From Methanoculleus chikugoensis (GTDB taxonomy: Archaea > Halobacteriota > Methanomicrobia > Methanomicrobiales > Methanoculleaceae): a stretch of 64,000 nt of DNA. A model generated the notes under the pieces. The model was not told where the DNA came from, ran no database searches, and worked only from the letters and a program-made list of their open reading frames with translations. The stretch's first letter is position 1; each line of letters begins with the position of its first letter. Shown in pieces: positions 33,624 to 41,670 of this stretch. The DNA is taken from the NCBI RefSeq assembly GCF_019669965.1, contig NZ_AP019781.1, positions 1,551,092-1,615,091 of the forward strand, read 5' to 3'. Made by a program: the position numbers and the translations under genes.

Positions 33624-34205
33624 TCAGTCAAGCCGGGTGATCGTGGTGATGCTGCCCGGCACCGTCCTCTCCACCCGGAGCGCCGGCCTCCCGGCCGGTT
33701 TGATCTCGACGGCAAACGTCCGGTACGCTATGCAATCCGACTTGATATCCGGCGAGACGTTCAGTATGAACTGCTCCCCGGGCTCGAGAAGGTGATCGGA
33801 ATCGGCGTTGAACCGCTCCTGGACGCTCCAGCGCCCGAGTATGGGAACCACGTCGACAAGGGGCTCGTTCTGGTCGATGATCGCCCTGTTTGCGGAACCG
33901 ATCAGGCGGACGGATATCGTGGTGATGTCAATCGGTTCGCTGCCTGCGGTGAGACCGACCGGGATGATGATGGCGTCTATCCGTTCAAGATTGCCGCTGA
34001 CGCCGTATACGCCGCCGATCACGGTGAGGCTCGACCCCGCTTCCTGGATGCCGCGGTGAACGGTGGATCGGCTCGCCTCCGAGAAGACGATGCCCGCCCC
34101 CAGAACGACGTACGCAAAGACGGCTGCAACGACGACAAATGCGATGAGCACGATCGCAGCCTCGAGTCCGGTGAACCCGGCGTCAGAAGAGTTCGACGTA
34201 GACAT
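33624..34205 (-). CDS. Archaellin/flagellin-like type IV pilin protein (downstream copy)
   Basis: 193 aa with a class III signal peptide (SDAGFTGLEAAIVLIAFVVVAAVFAYVVL), where the prepilin peptidase would cut before the hydrophobic helix. The rest is a beta-rich archaellin-type domain. ATG 34205 lies 23 nt inside the upstream gene, with GGGAAGA just before it, so translation is coupled. No archaellum genes (flaH, flaI, flaJ) are nearby; it may be a minor archaellin or a pilin-like adhesin. Confidence 0.82.
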   Translation of the reverse strand: MSTSNSSDAGFTGLEAAIVLIAFVVVAAVFAYVVLGAGIVFSEASRSTVHRGIQEAGSSLTVIGGVYGVSGNLERIDAIIIPVGLTAGSEPIDITTISVRLIGSANRAIIDQNEPLVDVVPILGRWSVQERFNADSDHLLEPGEQFILNVSPDIKSDCIAYRTFAVEIKPAGRPALRVERTVPGSITTITRLD

Positions 34206-34743
34206 TCTTCCCAATACCCGCGGGAACGTTTCTGGTCAGCGCAGCGGTCTCTCCCCCTCCGGCGGTCATCTGGAGGGTGAACGTATCTCCGCGTCCGATC
34301 TTCACGCTTCCCACCATCAGCTTCACCGTGACGACCTCGCCCGCCTCAAGGAGGGGTCCGCCGTCTTTGGGATACCGCCAGGTGACGGTTACGCGGGGAT
34401 CGCCGGGAGGGAACGTAACGAGGGTCTTCTTCGTGGCGATGGTGTAGGTCATGCGCCCCGTATCGATGACGGCGAGATCGGTCGCAGTCTCGAGATCGAA
34501 CTCCATGAACTCGATGAGACCCTGATCGTTATCCAGCTTGACGATGACCGACTGTCCCGGACGGAGGGCGGATCCGGCTTCGCCGAGAGCGGCATACATC
34601 GTCTCCTGGCTCTTCTGCGACGTGGTCATGCCCACCCCGAGAACGACGTACGCGAAGACCGCAGCGACGACGATAAAGGCGATGAAGACGATCGCCGCCT
34701 CAAGTCCGGTGAACGCCCGATCGTCCCAGTCTTCCCGGGGCAT
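34183..34743 (-). CDS. Archaellin/flagellin-like type IV pilin protein (upstream copy)
   Basis: 186 aa, paralog of the downstream gene: AFTGLEAAIVFIAFIVVAAVFAYVVLGVG is nearly the same N-terminal signal/helix. The C-terminal beta domain differs more and includes GKNVYVELF at the end. ATG 34743 is preceded by a TATA-like ATTAAAAG on the minus strand about 30 nt upstream, giving a short leader. The two genes overlap and form one operon. Confidence 0.82.
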   Translation of the reverse strand: MPREDWDDRAFTGLEAAIVFIAFIVVAAVFAYVVLGVGMTTSQKSQETMYAALGEAGSALRPGQSVIVKLDNDQGLIEFMEFDLETATDLAVIDTGRMTYTIATKKTLVTFPPGDPRVTVTWRYPKDGGPLLEAGEVVTVKLMVGSVKIGRGDTFTLQMTAGGGETAALTRNVPAGIGKNVYVELF

Positions 34744-34768
34744 ATGAATGCGGGTTGGTCGCGCTTCG

Positions 34769-34776
34769 ATTAAAAG
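34769..34776 (-). promoter_or_regulatory. TATA element of the archaellin-like operon
   Basis: ATTAAAAG on the plus strand (CTTTTAAT on the coding strand), 26-33 nt from the start codon at 34743. Confidence 0.5.
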
Positions 34777-34854
34777 ATGCTGATTTTTCCTGCAGGCCGC
34801 CTTCCATCGATTCCGGGCGTTCGTATCCCCAAAACAGGCCCTCGCCGGAGAACC

Positions 34855-34862
34855 TATTTATA
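34855..34862 (+). promoter_or_regulatory. TATA box of the DUF1616 gene
   Basis: TATTTATA at 27-34 nt before ATG 34889. GGAGG with 7-nt spacing precedes that ATG. Confidence 0.55.
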
Positions 34863-34888
34863 CCATGGCTATTTATGGAGGTAGCAGA

Positions 34889-35860
34889 ATGACATCAGAA
34901 ACCACCGTAGACACTCTCATCGGGTCGCTGGATCCCCGCACCATCCCGCTGGATTTAAAGGGCGCCTATCTCTGGGCATTTCTCGCCCTTGCGGGCATCT
35001 ACGCCCCAATCATCAGCGAGAGTCTCCTTCGCGTGGTCTTCGTCCTGCCGTTCATCCTCTTCATCCCCGGCTACCTCCTGACCGCGGCACTCTTCCCGGC
35101 AAGAGGCGACCTCGACGGAATAGAACGTGTTGCCCTCTCGATAGGGCTTTCCATAGCAATCGTGCCGCTCTTCGGCTTCGCGCTCAACTACACGCCCTGG
35201 GGCATCCGGCTTGACTCCATCGCCGTCACCCTCCTGGTATTCGGTCTCGCCGTCGGCTTCACCGCCCAGTTCCGACGCCGAGAGCTTCCGGAAGAGAGCC
35301 GTTTTGCGGTTCCTTTCGCCACGTACCGGACTTCGATACGGGAGGAGTTCTCCGGCGGTTCCGCATCCCGATTCGACCGGATTTTGAGCGTCGCCCTCAT
35401 CGCCGCCGTCCTCGTGGCCGCGGCAACGACTGTCTTCATCATCGCGGTCCCGAAAGAGGGCGAGAAGTTTACCGAGTTCTACATCCTCGGGCCGCGAGGA
35501 AAAGCGGCCGATTACCCGACCGAGTTCATGTCCGGGACGCCGCAGACGGTCATCATCGGGATCGGGAACCACGAATACCGGGATATCACCTACACGGTGG
35601 AGACGTTTGCCGTAGAGAGCAGGTTCAATAACGCGACGAATCAGTCGACGATCGTCTCGGCGACGCTCCTTGACCGGTTCTCCGTCACGGTGCCGCACAA
35701 CCAGACCGTCGAGCAGCCCTACTCCTTCCGGATCATGGATCCGGATACGAACCGGATCGAGTTCCTCCTCTTTGCCGGGACACCGCCCGACAACATCCCC
35801 AAGAACAATCTCACCGACGCCGGTTACCGCAACCTGCACCTCTGGCTGCGGGTGCACTGA
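34889..35860 (+). CDS. DUF1616 membrane protein
   Basis: 323 aa. Four helices at the N-terminus (about 25-130: AYLWAFLALAGIYAPII, VVFVLPFILFIPGYLLTAALF, VALSIGLSIAIVPLFGFAL, IAVTLLVFGLAVGF), one more at about 165-185, then an extracytoplasmic beta domain (IIGIGNHEYRDITYTVETFAVES) with several N-glycosylation sequons (NNAT, NQST, NQTV). This is the DUF1616 architecture, often found near surface polymer biosynthesis. The start is set by GGAGG 7 nt before ATG 34889. Divergent from the archaellin operon. Function unknown. Confidence 0.82.
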   Translation: MTSETTVDTLIGSLDPRTIPLDLKGAYLWAFLALAGIYAPIISESLLRVVFVLPFILFIPGYLLTAALFPARGDLDGIERVALSIGLSIAIVPLFGFALNYTPWGIRLDSIAVTLLVFGLAVGFTAQFRRRELPEESRFAVPFATYRTSIREEFSGGSASRFDRILSVALIAAVLVAAATTVFIIAVPKEGEKFTEFYILGPRGKAADYPTEFMSGTPQTVIIGIGNHEYRDITYTVETFAVESRFNNATNQSTIVSATLLDRFSVTVPHNQTVEQPYSFRIMDPDTNRIEFLLFAGTPPDNIPKNNLTDAGYRNLHLWLRVH

Positions 35861-36068
35861 CCGGGAACGGGAGCGGTGAGCTCCGTGTCGGGTCACGGGA
35901 GGCGGTATATCCCATGATCCCGGCTACATCCCTCACCCGGATCTTTTGAGATTTTATATTTTCAGTAAAATACAGCACAGAAAATCAGTTATTGAATTGC
36001 TGAACACAGAGGGTCTTTTTCCAAATGTTTAAATTTCCAAACAGTATATGGTTCATCGAGGTACAAGA

Positions 36069-36563
36069 ATGAAAAGCGGGATTCTGGTCGCCTCCCTTCT
36101 GCTCATGGCGGTTATTGTAGCTCCGGCCGGGGCATTCACCACAGACAACCTTCTGATAGCCGTGGACGAGGACGGGAGCGCAAGTATCACAATTAACTAC
36201 ACCCTCTCGTGGATCGAGACTATCGCCGTCTTCTTCAAGATCGCCGATCCGGCACAGGAACTGAAGTCCGCGCTCGAGGATGCGCTGGGGGTTCCCGTAA
36301 CGGTGACCTCGGCCGAGAGCGACAACGTTGCGTTCTCTGTCCGGGAGTTCGCGGAGATCGACGGCACCGATAGAGATCGGGTCTACTCGACACCGGGACT
36401 CGACTTCGCCGGGGCGCAGGAAGTGATCGACAGTTACTGGTTTGCATCGCTGGTCGAGACCGACCTCTCCCCGGGCCAGACGGTGGTCCGGTTCCCGGAC
36501 GGCCACGAGGAGACCTTCTCCGACCAGAGCGCACTTCCACCCCTCTCCCATACGGTTGAGTGA
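36069..36563 (+). CDS. Hypothetical secreted protein
   Basis: 164 aa. MKSGILVASLLLMAVIVAPAG is a signal peptide with likely cleavage before FTTDN. The mature part is acidic and beta-rich (LLIAVDEDGSASITINYTLSWIE, SPGQTVVRFPDGHEETF) and has no membrane anchor. GAGGTACAAGA precedes ATG 36069; the longer start at 36048 adds only seven residues before the signal. Not recognised; methanogens carry many such surface proteins. Confidence 0.62.
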   Translation: MKSGILVASLLLMAVIVAPAGAFTTDNLLIAVDEDGSASITINYTLSWIETIAVFFKIADPAQELKSALEDALGVPVTVTSAESDNVAFSVREFAEIDGTDRDRVYSTPGLDFAGAQEVIDSYWFASLVETDLSPGQTVVRFPDGHEETFSDQSALPPLSHTVE

Positions 36564-36624
36564 AACCCCCTCTCTTCTCTTTTCTGCACCAGTACTTCGC
36601 TAAAACGGTTGAGGTGATCTTCAA

Positions 36625-36790
36625 GAGGTCAAACCATCGACCTCCCTTCGCAACCTAACGGTTGCTCAAACTCCGGATGTTCCATCCATCGTCCTTCGCG
36701 TTCTTCGCGACTTCGCGTGAGTTAATGGGTGAAGATAGTAATATGGCCTCACGCGAAGAGCGCGAAGTCCGGTGCCCGGGTGCTGCCGAT
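36625..36790. repeat. Dispersed repeat family B, copy 2
   Basis: Contains a perfect 11-bp inverted repeat, CTTCGCGTGAG (36711-36721) and CTCACGCGAAG (36748-36758), with a 26-bp spacer. The module GGTTGCTCAAACTCCGGATG lies to the left. The same inverted repeat occurs at 53289-53337. Confidence 0.78.
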
Positions 36791-36975
36791 CCCGTTGCAG
36801 GTCGCTATGCGAGGCTGCAGTGATCGATTTCAGATGCCGAAATTAGCGAAGTACTGCGCACACAACCCCTCTTCATCAGCGTCCCGGATACGGAACCCGG
36901 ACAGAGGGATAATGCGGGCCTATCGATTGTCGGTGGTGTACTGTCGGCACCGCAGCTAACCGGTCGCAACCTACC

Positions 36976-36982
36976 AAAAAAA
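36976..36982 (-). terminator. T7 terminator of fdh operon 1
   Basis: Seven As on the plus strand are T7 on the coding strand, 14 nt beyond the fdhB stop codon, as expected for archaeal T-tract termination. Confidence 0.5.
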
Positions 36983-36995
36983 GAAGGGGGAGATC

Positions 36996-38234
36996 TTACT
37001 CGAAGATGTTGAAGATCTGGTCGCTGCCGGTGTCGGCGAGGCGCTTGCGTTCGGTCTGCTCCTCGACGAGCGCGAGCACCGGGAGCTCCATGTCCACACC
37101 CGGGGTGTGGCCGAACATCTCCTCAAGATCGACCTGCAGAGCGTGCATGAAGAGCGCGTTCGGGATATCCATCGCGCAGTTCTCCTCGCACTGGCCGCAG
37201 TTGATACACGAGTCCGAGATGTGGGCGTACCGGATCAGGTGGAACATGAAGGGCGGCGGAACCTGACCGGGCTCGACCAGGTATGCTTTCTTCGTGCTGC
37301 ACTCGACGCAGTAGCAGATCGGGCAGTTCTCGATGCAGGCGTAGCACTTGATACACCGGCTCGTCGCGTCCATAATCTTTTTCAGGCGGTCCTTGCCCTC
37401 GCCGAGGCCCTCGAAATCTTTCGCCCGCCACTTGTCGCCGAGCTTCAGCATCGCGTTCTCGACCTTGCCGCGGATCTCGATACCCTTCGGGTTCGCGGCT
37501 TCGGTCTTGAGAACTCCTGCCTTCAGAGCGCCGTCGAGGAGGTTTGCGCCCTTCTCGGAGCAGACCTCGACGAAGGTTGCCTTGCCGGCCTTATCCCCGA
37601 TGACGCCCCAGTTGCCGCAGGCGAGATCCGCCTGGCGCGGGATCTTCATCTTGCAGCGGCGGCAGTTCGACCGGCGGCCGTAGCCTGCCTCTTCGAGTTC
37701 GTCCATCGAGATGCCCTTGTGCTGGCCGTCCTTCGTGACGATGATGAACTGGCCCTTGTCGATCTCTTCCTTGACGACGTCGTCGGGGTCGACCTCGAAC
37801 TTCTCGGCGATCATCTTCCGGGCCAGGACCGGACTGACGGATCCGCCGCAGTTGAGACCGATCAGGAGGACGTTGTCCAGGTTGATCTGGTTGCGCTTCG
37901 CGAGCTCGTAGAGACCCATCGCGTCGCAGCCTTTCACCGGCATGGCGATCCGCATGTTCTCGGCGCCCTCCAGGTACTTCTTGAGCAGTTTCGAGAGCAG
38001 GAGCGTTCCGCAGTGGAGCGAGCCGGCCGTCTGTGCGATCTCGGCCGGGTCGGTGATGAGCACAGGCACGGCATCGTAGAGATCCTGTCCCTTCTTTACG
38101 GCAAGGACAGCGTCCACCATGCCGGACTTAAGCGCGTGCGTCAGCAGAGCGGTGACCGCTCCACCGCACTCGCCCTTCTCCTGGCAGGCGGCATCAGCTG
38201 CCCATGCGTAGACCATATCGCCTTTTGCAGCCAT
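36996..38234 (-). CDS. fdhB: F420-dependent formate dehydrogenase beta subunit, copy 1
   Basis: 412 aa, electron-transfer subunit that binds FAD and Fe-S clusters and reduces coenzyme F420 with electrons from FdhA. The N-terminal FrhB/FdhB domain includes KGECGGAVTALL, LHCGTLLLSK and GLNCGGSVSPVLARKMI, then RRSNCRRCKMKIPRQADLACGNWG. The C-terminus holds two [4Fe-4S] motifs: CIKCYACIENCP and CINCGQCEENCAMDIP. It begins 2 nt after the fdhA stop, so translation is coupled. Compared with copy 2 it has an extra Cys-containing stretch (CYCVECS) and a longer C-terminal tail (VDLEEMFGHTPGVDMELP). Confidence 0.95.
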   Translation of the reverse strand: MAAKGDMVYAWAADAACQEKGECGGAVTALLTHALKSGMVDAVLAVKKGQDLYDAVPVLITDPAEIAQTAGSLHCGTLLLSKLLKKYLEGAENMRIAMPVKGCDAMGLYELAKRNQINLDNVLLIGLNCGGSVSPVLARKMIAEKFEVDPDDVVKEEIDKGQFIIVTKDGQHKGISMDELEEAGYGRRSNCRRCKMKIPRQADLACGNWGVIGDKAGKATFVEVCSEKGANLLDGALKAGVLKTEAANPKGIEIRGKVENAMLKLGDKWRAKDFEGLGEGKDRLKKIMDATSRCIKCYACIENCPICYCVECSTKKAYLVEPGQVPPPFMFHLIRYAHISDSCINCGQCEENCAMDIPNALFMHALQVDLEEMFGHTPGVDMELPVLALVEEQTERKRLADTGSDQIFNIFE

Positions 38235-38236
38235 GT

Positions 38237-40303
38237 TCAGGCCTCCGTAATCTTCTCGACCTTCACAGCACAGGCCTTGAACTCAGGGATCTTTGCGATC
38301 GGGTCGAGTGCATTGTTCGTCAGGACGTTCGCTGCACACTCGGCGAAGTGGAACGGCATGAACATGACGCCCTTCTTGATCTCGTCGGTAACTTTCGCTT
38401 CGACTTCGACTTCGCCGCGGCGGCTGATTGCCCGGACCATTTCCTTGTTCGCTATACCGAGTTCTTTTGCGTCCTCGGTGTTGATCTCGATCCAGCCCGT
38501 CGGGACCTCGTTATCGAGGGTCGCGGAGCGGCGGGTCATGGATCCGGTGTGCCAGTGCCAGATGCAGCGGCCGGTGGTGAGGATGTAGGGGTACTCAGCG
38601 TCGGGGACTTCCGCCGGCGGTTTCCACTCGATGGGGTGCATTACGCCCATTCCATCGGGGTGCGAGCACTTGCCGATGTGCAGGATAGGCGTGCCGGGGT
38701 GCTCCGTGGTCGGGCAAGGCCAGTGGAGTGCTTCGGGCCGGTTGAGCCGCTCGTAGTTCATGCCGTGGTAGGACGGCGTGAGGGCGGCGATCTCGTTGAA
38801 GATCTCCTCGGCGCTCTGGTAGGGGAACTGCTTGGCGTAGCCCATGGCGGCCGCCACTTCGCAGAGGATCTTCCAGTCGACCTTGGCCTCGCCCGGCGGG
38901 TCCTGAGCCGTGCGCCACATCTGGACACGCCGCTCGGTGCTGGTCTGGGTGCCTTCCTTCTCTGCGTAGCAGGAGGCAGGCAGCACGACGTCCGCGTGCT
39001 GGGCGGTCTCGGTCAGGAAGATGTCCTGTACCACCAGGAACTCCAAACTCTTGAGTGCGTGCTCTGCGTGGGTGAGGTCCGGGTCGGAGAGCATCGGGTT
39101 CTCGCCCATGATGTACATCGCCTTGAGCTCGCCGGGGTTGTCGGTCAGGACGTTGAACATGACGGTGACCTCGTAGCCGTTCTTCGGCTCGCAGATGCCG
39201 TCGGGGAAGCCCCAGGCGTCGGCGAACTTCTTGTGGACGGCCTCGTCGATGACCTTCTGGTAGCCGGTGAAGACGACGGGGAGACATCCCATGTCGCAGG
39301 CGCCCTGAACGTTGTTCTGGCCGCGGAGCGCGTTCACGCCGCCACCGCGCTTGCCGATGTTTCCGGTAAGCATCTGGAGGTTTGCAGTCGACTTGACGTT
39401 GTCGACGCCGACGGTGTGCTGGGTGATGCCCATCGAGTAGAGGAGCGCGGAGGATTCGGCGGTACCGATCCATTCGGCTGCGGTCTTGAGATCTGCAGCG
39501 GAAATTCCGGAGATCTTCTCGACGTTCTCGGGGAGATAGGTGTCGCTGAGAACCGTCGCTTTGAGTTCCTCGTATCCCTTTGCGCGCTTCGAAACCCACT
39601 CCTTGTCCTCCCATCCGTTCCTGATGATCTCTCCCATCAGGCAGTTGAGGATGGCCACATCGGTGCCGGAGTAGAAGGATGCATAGAGATCAGCCTGCTT
39701 CGCGGTCGGCGTGTAGCGCGGGTCGAATACGATGATTTTTGCACCGTTCAACTTTGCCTGAACGATCTTGCGGCCGATGAGCGGGTGCTGTTCGAATGTG
39801 TTGGACCCGATGACGAAGACGCACTTGGACTCGGCGATGTCGAGGATGGAGTTGGTCATCGCACCGGAGCCGAACGAGGCGGCGAGGCCGGCGACGGTGG
39901 ACGCATGGCAGAGCCGGGCGCAGTGGTCGACGTGCCGCGTCTTGAAGACGCCGCGCGCCAGTTTCATCAGCAGGTAGTTCTCTTCGTTGGAGACACGGGC
40001 TGAGGAAAGGCAGGCGATTTCATCGGGCTTATACGACTTGAACTTCTGTGCGATCAGGTCGTAAGCCTCGTCCCAGGTCGCCTCGACGAACTTGCCGTCC
40101 TTCTTGATGAGCGGCTTTGTGAGGCGGTCCGGGCTGTTCACGAACTCGTGAGCGTAAGTGCCCTTGGGGCAGACTTTTCCCTCGTTGACCGGAGAACGCT
40201 TGTAAGGTTGTGTGCCGACAACCTTCCCGTCCTTCACGACGAGGTTGAAGCTGCACCCCGTACCGCAGTACGGGCATGTAGTTTGTACATACTTGAGATC
40301 CAT
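38237..40303 (-). CDS. fdhA: Formate dehydrogenase alpha subunit, copy 1 (Cys form)
   Basis: 688-aa catalytic subunit that oxidises formate to CO2 with a molybdenum/tungsten bis-pterin cofactor. The [4Fe-4S] ligands are Cys10, Cys13, Cys17 and Cys45 (CPYCGTGC, KVCPKG). The metal ligand is Cys132 in ARLCHASTVAGL; no selenocysteine codon is used. Pterin-binding regions include SGAMTNSI, FVIGSNTFEQHP and MGENPMLSDPD. It is followed immediately by fdhB. The promoter region on the minus strand contains TTAAATAT around 40340-40350. Confidence 0.96.
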   Translation of the reverse strand: MDLKYVQTTCPYCGTGCSFNLVVKDGKVVGTQPYKRSPVNEGKVCPKGTYAHEFVNSPDRLTKPLIKKDGKFVEATWDEAYDLIAQKFKSYKPDEIACLSSARVSNEENYLLMKLARGVFKTRHVDHCARLCHASTVAGLAASFGSGAMTNSILDIAESKCVFVIGSNTFEQHPLIGRKIVQAKLNGAKIIVFDPRYTPTAKQADLYASFYSGTDVAILNCLMGEIIRNGWEDKEWVSKRAKGYEELKATVLSDTYLPENVEKISGISAADLKTAAEWIGTAESSALLYSMGITQHTVGVDNVKSTANLQMLTGNIGKRGGGVNALRGQNNVQGACDMGCLPVVFTGYQKVIDEAVHKKFADAWGFPDGICEPKNGYEVTVMFNVLTDNPGELKAMYIMGENPMLSDPDLTHAEHALKSLEFLVVQDIFLTETAQHADVVLPASCYAEKEGTQTSTERRVQMWRTAQDPPGEAKVDWKILCEVAAAMGYAKQFPYQSAEEIFNEIAALTPSYHGMNYERLNRPEALHWPCPTTEHPGTPILHIGKCSHPDGMGVMHPIEWKPPAEVPDAEYPYILTTGRCIWHWHTGSMTRRSATLDNEVPTGWIEINTEDAKELGIANKEMVRAISRRGEVEVEAKVTDEIKKGVMFMPFHFAECAANVLTNNALDPIAKIPEFKACAVKVEKITEA

Positions 40304-40516
40304 GGTAAAAACCTCGGATACATAGAAATACGGGGTTCAGAATATTTAACTATAGTGATTAACACCCACTTTTTTGGTGAATAAGTGTGGGCAGGAGCAT
40401 GATCTTTACCGGGAGCCCGGTGCGATATCGATCATTCTCGCCCGAACCTGCATTCAGGAGCATGAAATAGGCCGGATCCGGGATGCGCACCTGAATACCG
40501 CATCAGAAAAAAATGG
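40304..40516. promoter_or_regulatory. Promoter of fdh operon 1 and end of fdh operon 2
   Basis: 213 bp between the two tandem operons. On the minus strand, CTATAGTTAAATATTC at about 40337-40352 is a TATA candidate for fdhA copy 1. A 7-T tract (40507-40513) lies just beyond the fdhB copy 2 stop. No ORF. Confidence 0.5.
40507..40513 (-). terminator. T7 terminator of fdh operon 2
   Basis: Seven As on the plus strand, T7 on the coding strand, 4 nt beyond the fdhB copy 2 stop codon. Confidence 0.5.
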
Positions 40517-41668
40517 TTAGTTGGTATAGGGTGCCTTCCCGAGCTTGGGCTCGAATGCAGTGTCGCCCTCGGTCCTGACGGCGTGGGAGAAGAGCGCAAG
40601 CGGGATATCCATCGGGCAGAGTTCCTCGCACTGGCCGCAGTTGATGCAGGAGTCCGAGATGTGCGCAAACCGCCGCAGGTGGAACATCGGGTTCGGCGGA
40701 ACCTCTCCCGAGACGACCATCCGGGAGTTTCCTTTGAGTTCGCCCGCTACCGGGAAGCAGACCGGGCAGTTCTCGATGCAGGAGTAGCACTTGATGCACC
40801 GGCCGGTCTCGCGGGCGATGGTGCCCCAGAGATCGGAGGCGAGAGCCTCGAAGTTCTTCTTCCGCCACTTGTTGCCGAGATTCAGCATGGCGCCTTCGAC
40901 CTTGCCGCGGATCTCGATGCCCTTCGGGTTCGCGGGCTCGGTGGCGACGGCCCCGGCTTTTGCGGCCGCATCCAGAAGTTTTGCGCCCTTCCCGGAGCAG
41001 ACTTCGACAAACGTGGCGTTCCCGGCTTTCTCCCCAATAACGCCCCAGTTGCCGCAGGCGAGATCCGCCTGGCGCGGGACCTTGTAGAGGCACCGGCGGC
41101 AGTTGCTCCGGCGACCGTAGCCCTCGTCCTCGAGATCGTCGATCTTGATCCCTTTATGGCCGCCCTCATACTCGATGATGAACTGGCCCTTGTCGATCTC
41201 CTCTTTGTGGACCTGGTCGGGGTCGACCTCGAACTTCTCGCGGATCATCTTCCGGGCCAGGACCGGACTGACGGAGCCGCCGCAGTTCACGCCGAGCAGG
41301 AGAAGGCGATCCATATCGACCGCATTCCGCTTCGCGAGCTCGATAAGACCCATCGTGTCGCAGCCCTTGACGGTGACGCCGAGTTTCGCGGTCTTGTTGT
41401 TATCGAGGTAGTCCTTCACCAGTTTCGAGAGCAGGAGCGTTCCGCAGTGGAGCGAGCCCGCCGTCTCTGCGATCTCCGCAGGATTGGTGATCACGGTCGG
41501 CACCGCGTCGTAGAGGTCCGCACCCTTCCTGACGGCAAGGACAGCGTCCACCATGCCGGACTTAAGGGCATACTGCTGCAGGGCGGTGATCGCACCTCCG
41601 CACTCTCCTTTCTTCAGCACATCGGCGTCCGCCGCCCATGTGTAGAACATATCTCCAATTGCTGCCAT
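40517..41668 (-). CDS. fdhB: F420-dependent formate dehydrogenase beta subunit, copy 2
   Basis: 383 aa, paralog of 36996-38234, same role. Starts MAAIGDMFYTWAADADVLKKGE; the frame is open far upstream inside fdhA but ATG 41668 matches the start of copy 1 and lies 2 nt after the fdhA stop. The F420-site domain is conserved (LHCGTLLLSKLV, GVNCGGSVSPVLARKMI). Fe-S motifs are CIKCYSCIENCP and CINCGQCEELCPMDIP. The linker between them (VCFPVAGELKGNSRM) differs from copy 1 and lacks its additional Cys pair, and the tail is shorter. Confidence 0.95.
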   Translation of the reverse strand: MAAIGDMFYTWAADADVLKKGECGGAITALQQYALKSGMVDAVLAVRKGADLYDAVPTVITNPAEIAETAGSLHCGTLLLSKLVKDYLDNNKTAKLGVTVKGCDTMGLIELAKRNAVDMDRLLLLGVNCGGSVSPVLARKMIREKFEVDPDQVHKEEIDKGQFIIEYEGGHKGIKIDDLEDEGYGRRSNCRRCLYKVPRQADLACGNWGVIGEKAGNATFVEVCSGKGAKLLDAAAKAGAVATEPANPKGIEIRGKVEGAMLNLGNKWRKKNFEALASDLWGTIARETGRCIKCYSCIENCPVCFPVAGELKGNSRMVVSGEVPPNPMFHLRRFAHISDSCINCGQCEELCPMDIPLALFSHAVRTEGDTAFEPKLGKAPYTN

Positions 41669-41670
41669 GT

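Larger units (their letters stand above)
36564..36995. other. Intergenic region with family B repeat and fdhB terminator
   Basis: 432 bp between convergent genes. The left part is repeat family B copy 2. The right part (about 36790-36970) shows no convincing ORF. A T-tract for the fdh operon lies at 36976-36982. Confidence 0.5.

Noticed and set aside
38204-40003. Long plus-strand frame of 599 residues
   Set aside because: It is the antisense shadow of fdhA copy 1, with no domains and GC-driven composition.
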